A DNA stretch of 64,000 nt, from the NCBI RefSeq assembly GCF_040807025.1, contig NC_090943.1, positions 5,070,356 to 5,134,355 on the forward strand, in the 5' to 3' direction. A program made the position numbers and the translations under genes. The notes under the pieces were generated by a model. The model saw nothing but the letters and a program-made list of their open reading frames with translations, did no database searches and was not told the origin of the DNA. Origin of the DNA: Struthio camelus. Lineage: Eukaryota; Chordata; Aves; Struthioniformes; Struthionidae. This document shows, piece by piece, positions 58,926 through 64,000 of the stretch. Position 1 is the first letter of the stretch, and the number at the start of each line of letters is the position of its first letter.

Positions 58926-61900
58926 GTCGCAGGAGACTGATCCTGAAAGTGCACTGCAAATAGAGTTGTTTTCAAGGACAGGTAAAGTGAATGGCCTTTG
59001 ACAGAATGAGAATTTGGAAGGAGCAGGAATAAATTTTTATATGTGTAATATTTATTATTTACTACCACTAATTCATTTCCTAGTCAGATTGGCAAGAGCA
59101 ACGGATTTAATTCTGTCATTTTTTTTAAAGGAATTCGGATGCCAATGCAAGAGAAAAACAAATATTCTTCCTGTTCTTTCTAGAAAATAGATTATGAGCT
59201 GGCACTATCTACCATGCCATTGAGCAAAGAGACTGAAAAGCCGATGACTCATATATGAGAATATGAACCTCAATGGGCAAAAGTTATGAATCTTGCAAAA
59301 TCACAAAAGTCTTAACTGAACGGAGGAACAAGAATGAAGTATAAACCTGAGGCTGCTGTTAATGGAGTAGTTCCTGGAAAAAGTGTTATTCAGGGGGAAC
59401 AACAATGTCATTCTTCGCAAGGAGCAAACCCCTGTTTACTTGACACACAATAATCTGAAGACTGGTCTCCTCTCAGATGCTCCCTCTCATGAGTTGCACT
59501 CATCCCATATGGATTCATCTGATCTCTTTGGTGGAGTGAAGGTGTGCAAAGAACCTTGGTTTGAAAGGTCTGGCGGGACAGTAGTGCTAATGGAGGTGGA
59601 AGATGCTGCTGTCCTTAGGGAACTTTTGCTTTCTGATCGTGATGGTATGCTTTTGCCTCATTCTAAGACATCCTGTGAATACTCAAGTCTGTATGCCAGC
59701 GAGCTTGCTCCTGAACCTGATCTGAACAGTGACAATGACTTACGCTGTGGACTCAGGTGACTGTCACCAACCTCTGTGACTCTGTTTCCATTTTTACTGT
59801 GGGAATAACAGTGATATCAGTGTCACTTCAGCACAGAAAAATTCCTATGTTATTTTAAATGGCATTCTTTTTATAAATTATTCATAACAAATGTGGAAAA
59901 TAATGAAATAAGACCATTTTCCATGGACTAAAGATATACTCAGGAAAAGTTTAACAGCATTAGGCTACCTGAACCAATGTTAATACCAAAGAATGGCAGA
60001 AGAGAGTGTAGCATATGATCTGCTAGCTGCTGGACGCTAGAACCTAAAAAAGAATAGAACAATAATTAGCACAGTCGCAAAGAACATGGAGAATCATTTA
60101 TTGCAGTGGGATGTTAATAGTAAAGGAAAAAGCCCCATAGAAACAGTTATTAGTTGCCTTCATATTTGCACAGAATAGGCCAGTAGTGAGGTATAATTTT
60201 CCTTACTACACTCTAATAAACTGCTGCTGTCCTGACCAAGCACTAAGCAAAAAGCTTTGACAAAGAAACATTTGCTTTTAGTTAAGCAAGTGGACGGTTA
60301 TTTTACTGCCAGCCTGTAATCACGATTGAAAATTGTTATTCTTCTTCTCTAGGAAGATATTTTGGCAATTAAAGCTACATTAAGAGCCTACTCTTTTACT
60401 TCTTTTACTAAATGATTCTTACTTCTGAGCTGCTATACAGCCTATTTTTACCTTCAGAACGCCACTGACTTTGCTCAGACTGTTCATTTCATTTTGGTTT
60501 TGGCCAAAGGTTAATATAGTAAGTAAATTTGGTAATACTTATCATGGAAGAAGTTGAGATCAGGTAGGCCAATGTCTGAAAGGCTTCTGCCCCCACCCCA
60601 GCTAATGGCAGAACCTGAATGCTATGAATACAAAAAGGGATTTAGCTACCCACAGATGGTGAGCAAGGCAGGACCCCCTGGTTCTACCTTATTCTTCCTG
60701 CTGCTCCACAGCAGGAAGGAGCTTGTTGATTTGATCAACAAATCCTTTGCTGATTACTGCTAATACACAAGGTACTGGATTGTACTCCTGCCTATTAGAG
60801 ATGGCTGAGATTTTTCTTTCTAACAGAGATTTTTTTTTTTTTCCCTCTGATGGAAAATTGCCTCCTGACATACTGGATAGTTCTCCACAGACTTTAATGG
60901 GAGTTCAGACATCTGGAACAGGATTCAGTTGCCCAAGCATATGTGATTATTGGTATCTGAGTGTCCTGGTTCATCCTATTTGGCCTCCAGCTGGTCCAAA
61001 CAGTGCAGATGTTCCTGGATCCACCCATGTGCATTCTTCAGTACTCTAAGGTTTCCTAGATGCCAATGAACATCTACACTAGGACAAGTAAATTGGGTAC
61101 CTAGGTCAGAAATTTCATCCTCTACATGCATATATTCAAATATCTAAATTAAGATGTCCAGATGTTAACCTGAGTCCTGCCCCATACTTAAAAGTCTACT
61201 TGTGCTATACACTTCTGCGAGTAAATGGAAAGCAAGTCACCTGCAGAAGATGAGTCAGACCTCGGGTGAGTTTGTCCATCTACTCTGCCTGCTCTCAGAC
61301 TTTAATCTGTAGGGACTTAGAAATTCTTAATCATGTTTATCCAATGCCAGGATGGTCATTTTAATTTTGAATACTCTATATTAAGATTCCTGAACTATCT
61401 TCATTGTTCAGTAGACAGGTCACTGATGAAATTAGCTCAATAAACCAAAAGTCTGCTTTAACCACTCCAACTTCTTTTTCTTTTTTCCCCCCCTTGAATG
61501 CAGGGCCATAAGATGAGAGAGTGCAAGAAATCTGTGATCTAGCTGAGTCTAAGCCCTGAATAGCTCCTTTACTTATCTGGGACTTCATACAAACTTAAGG
61601 CTTTTGCCTGTCAGAAATCTTTTTTTCTATAAATTCACTGATTTTCCCACTCTTTAGTGTTATCTTTCAAAATCCAAATTTATCAATATAGTTCTTTTTG
61701 CTTATTCCACAAAGCTTCAGATACTTCCCAGAAGTATGTACATTCCCGGATTAAAGCTTGAGTAAGGAAACACCGTCCACACTTACAACAGAGAAGAAAA
61801 GAACTTATCAGACTAGTGATAGTGATGAAACTAGCCCAAGAGGTTTACCTGCGGACAAACTCTGATACCTGTGTCTTTCCCATAAAATTGTTAAAATTGT

Positions 61901-62530
61901 ACTGTCACTTCTAAGCAAAACTCCTTGAAAAGAAGTTGTCCCACAGCTGAATCCACACATCCCAGCGCATCACTACATCAGCCAAGCTGATCCTAATGCT
62001 TTACCGTCCAACGCACATCTTCCCTCGTAAGATCATGCCAAAGTGTGCCCATTCAGACAATACTGGATGGCAGCCACTGATAAACAGGGAAGCGACACCT
62101 CATTGCTGCATTTCCCTCCATTGGTGCTTAGATTCACTACGTGCATCTGCACCTCTCTCCGTTACTAGAGCACATCATTTTAACTAGCTGACTGGGGTAA
62201 AAACAGGTTTTGCAGTTTTATTGAAGTTACCACAGCTCATATTTTCTACCTGCCCCATTATATCTGCCATGTTTTGATGTATCTCCGTGACGGTTAAACA
62301 GAATGAAAAACAATAAGTAGCGGTTGTTTTATTAGACAGCTCCTTATAGACACAGGGCTTAAAAAAATAGGATTCACTTGGATTACCCACAACTACAGAC
62401 ACCAGTACTGCAAGCCTTGATCTAGCCACAGCAATAGCTAATGTACTTAGGCAATTTAACCTCTCTTCCAACAGTATGACAATGCAGATTTCTTCCTTCT
62501 GTGACAGATGGGTGCTTAGCTACAAAGATC
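58926..62530. other. Intergenic, nothing else supported
   Basis: Apart from the open frame at 59383-59760 I see no exon, RNA gene or named repeat. A T-rich run lies near 60829-60842. The 61051-61200 stretch has eroded-repeat character. Confidence 0.5.
59383..59760 (+). other. Unidentified 124-125-codon open frame; possible exon or retropseudogene
   Basis: An open frame with a protein-like composition rich in Ser, Leu, Glu and Asp (for example SGGTVVLMEVEDAAVLRELL). Its first codon is GTG; the first ATG inside is at about 59509. Both neighbouring frames immediately upstream also show short open pieces that run into it, as if a longer frame had been broken by small indels. It is flanked by a possible acceptor (gttattcag, 59390) and donor (cag|gtgact, 59755), so it could also be an exon. 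No family recognised. It may be chance. Confidence 0.3.
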
Positions 62531-62860
62531 TAAACTGATAGTGATTCACATCCTCCCTTGGCAGGTAATTCCACAGCCTAATTTTTCTCATCGTTATGAA
62601 TTTTTTCCTAATATCTGATCTAATCCCTCCCTGCTGTCTTGTAAACACATTTCTTCTGCCCGTAATGACGAGAGGGAATAAGTGATGCTTGTCTCTTTTT
62701 GTAGTCTCTTTTAGGCGTTCCCAGATAATTACTATTTATTTCTCTAGAATTACATGCTCAGTTCTTTAAAGTTTCTTTCAGAGGTCTTAGCTGTCCAGCT
62801 TCTTTAATCTAACAGCTTTCTCTGAGATCCCTCTGGTTCCTTTCTCTTCTTTAATGGCAA
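62531..62860 (-). repeat. Old CR1-like LINE fragment
   Basis: aattccacagcctaatttttctcatcgttatgaattttttcctaatatctgatctaatccctccctgctgtctt is the antisense of the CR1 region reading (KFFLxLRxN) with 3' flanking sequence, strongly diverged. The following 150 bases (agatccctctggttcctttctcttc) look like its further upstream part. Confidence 0.6.
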
Positions 62861-64000
62861 GCATGCAATGTTTATAATCATATTGTAACAAATGTTTCCT
62901 TCATTTTTACTAACTCAGAGCCAGAAAAAAAGAAGCTCTGCGCAGCAGCTTTTGGTCAAAACCAACGTCATGTCAAAGGAGCTGTTCTGTCATGACTTAA
63001 ATATGACCAAAATGTCCACGGCACTTCATCCGAAGATGGGCTAAAGAGAGTCAGTCACAACATAGAGTATTTAATACGGTTTTTCAGAATGTAAACAGCA
63101 GCTACAGCTCTGCCCAAGAGACACACAGGAATTCATGCAAGGATTCAGGCTGTACCGCGCATCAGTGCCTACATTCACGGAAACCCACTGAACTTGAATC
63201 TGCTGTTGCTGAGGTGTCTCAAAAAGTACAATGAAAATACATGCTCCAAAAAGAGGAAATAACGAGAGATACAGTTTCATATTTTTTTTTTATTTCTTTT
63301 AATGTCATATGCTTTGCAGCAGCAATGCCAGCAGGGACTTGGGACACAGCTTAGCTCCTCCAGGCAAAGCCTGTATGAAGAGACACTGCCTGGAAAAGGA
63401 AAAAGAGAATGCTTCTGTCCTCCACCTACAAGCATTTCCCTCACTTCTTTCCCTAGCATATCTGGGGTTTGTGGTCAACGGATTTGCAGACAAGCTGGTC
63501 ATACCTGTAACATCCTCACTGTCAGTTGCCTTCAGCCTGTCTACATAGCTTCTCTGCAGCTCCCTAGCCCCTTCTGCTCACTAAAGTGTCCAGTTTTTGC
63601 AGAACTTTGAGATTTCAATATCAATGAAGTGTCTAGAAGGATTTCAATTTTTGACCAAAAGAGTGGGAATACACCACTAGTTTCTCCTATCTGATCAGCA
63701 GCCCCCAGGGATTTAGACTGAGGGCATTAGCTTATTTTATGCTTTTCCCTGCTGTGTTCCTCATAACCACAGAAGAGGAAGGAGGAGAGAGGCTGGACCA
63801 TAACATTAGGAATGCACAGTATGACCGATTGACCTCTGAAATAGAAAAAGTCATAAAATTTCTTACTTGTTCTCTGATCAGAAAGGGGGAAGTGTAGCAA
63901 TTTCCCTCTCTGATTCCCTGCTCCCTACATCAGGATACCCTTGTACTAGCAAAACACCAAGCCCTTGCTAGGGTGGGGGCAAAACTTGTACAGGAAGAAA
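62861..64000. other. Window end, no gene seen
   Basis: The reading frames around 63070-63610 overlap on both strands and show no family motif or paired splice sites. A T-rich run lies at 63282-63299. Nothing can be named. Confidence 0.5.

Noticed and set aside
52300..64000. Search for AQP1 exons upstream of GHRHR
   Set aside because: No NPA box or other aquaporin motif was recognised on either strand.
1..64000. A novel defence, CRISPR or operon-like system
   Set aside because: The sequence is vertebrate nuclear DNA with one intron-rich host gene and retroelement remains. No spaced direct-repeat array or tight gene cluster exists.

Overview
The window reads as nuclear DNA from a bird, or less likely another sauropsid. 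It is AT-rich, intron-bearing sequence scattered with CR1 LINE fragments. CR1 copies carry the typical terminal GATTCTGTGA-like repeats and the reverse-transcriptase C-terminal reading frame. There is one solo-LTR-like block. No bacterial-type operons, CRISPR arrays or rRNA genes were seen. Nearly all long reading frames are chance or repeat-derived. The real coding signal lies in short exons that a plain ORF scan breaks up.

The one host gene I can support is a complete growth hormone-releasing hormone receptor gene (GHRHR) on the minus strand, from the ATG at 52083 down to the TAA at 27389. I rebuilt 13 exons by hand. All have GT/AG borders and every phase matches, giving 1272 coding bases and 423 residues. 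The order is signal peptide (exon 1), cysteine-rich hormone-binding domain (exons 2-4), seven transmembrane segments (exons 5-12) and C-terminal tail (exon 13). The class B1 signature residues are present: the H/E/T/Y network, GWGxP in TM4, PxxG in TM6, and the TM3-ECL2 cysteine pair. The ending ...TSMC and the length resemble mammalian GHRHR. The product would be a Gs-coupled pituitary receptor driving growth hormone release. Just upstream lie a CRE-like octamer, a nuclear-receptor half-site, a weak TATA-like box and a 16-codon uORF whose stop overlaps the start codon.

Layout. 1-606: 3' end of a young CR1 LINE, plus strand, cut by the window edge. 607-3642: no gene. 3643-4583: CpG-rich solo LTR, antisense. 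4584-15319: no gene; simple repeats, an old CR1 tail and a tRNA-like relic. 15320-16265: decayed CR1 ORF1/ORF2 junction, minus strand. 16266-27195: no gene seen. 27196-52300: GHRHR with its putative 3' UTR and promoter; introns carry a young CR1 (intron 9), an old CR1 (intron 1) and homopolymer runs. 52301-64000: intergenic, with one unexplained 124-codon reading frame (59383-59760) and two old LINE tails. The usual vertebrate neighbours of GHRHR (AQP1 on one side, ADCYAP1R1 on the other) were looked for and not recognised, so they probably lie outside.

All identifications rest on reading the sequence by eye and on remembered family motifs. No alignment or database search was run.
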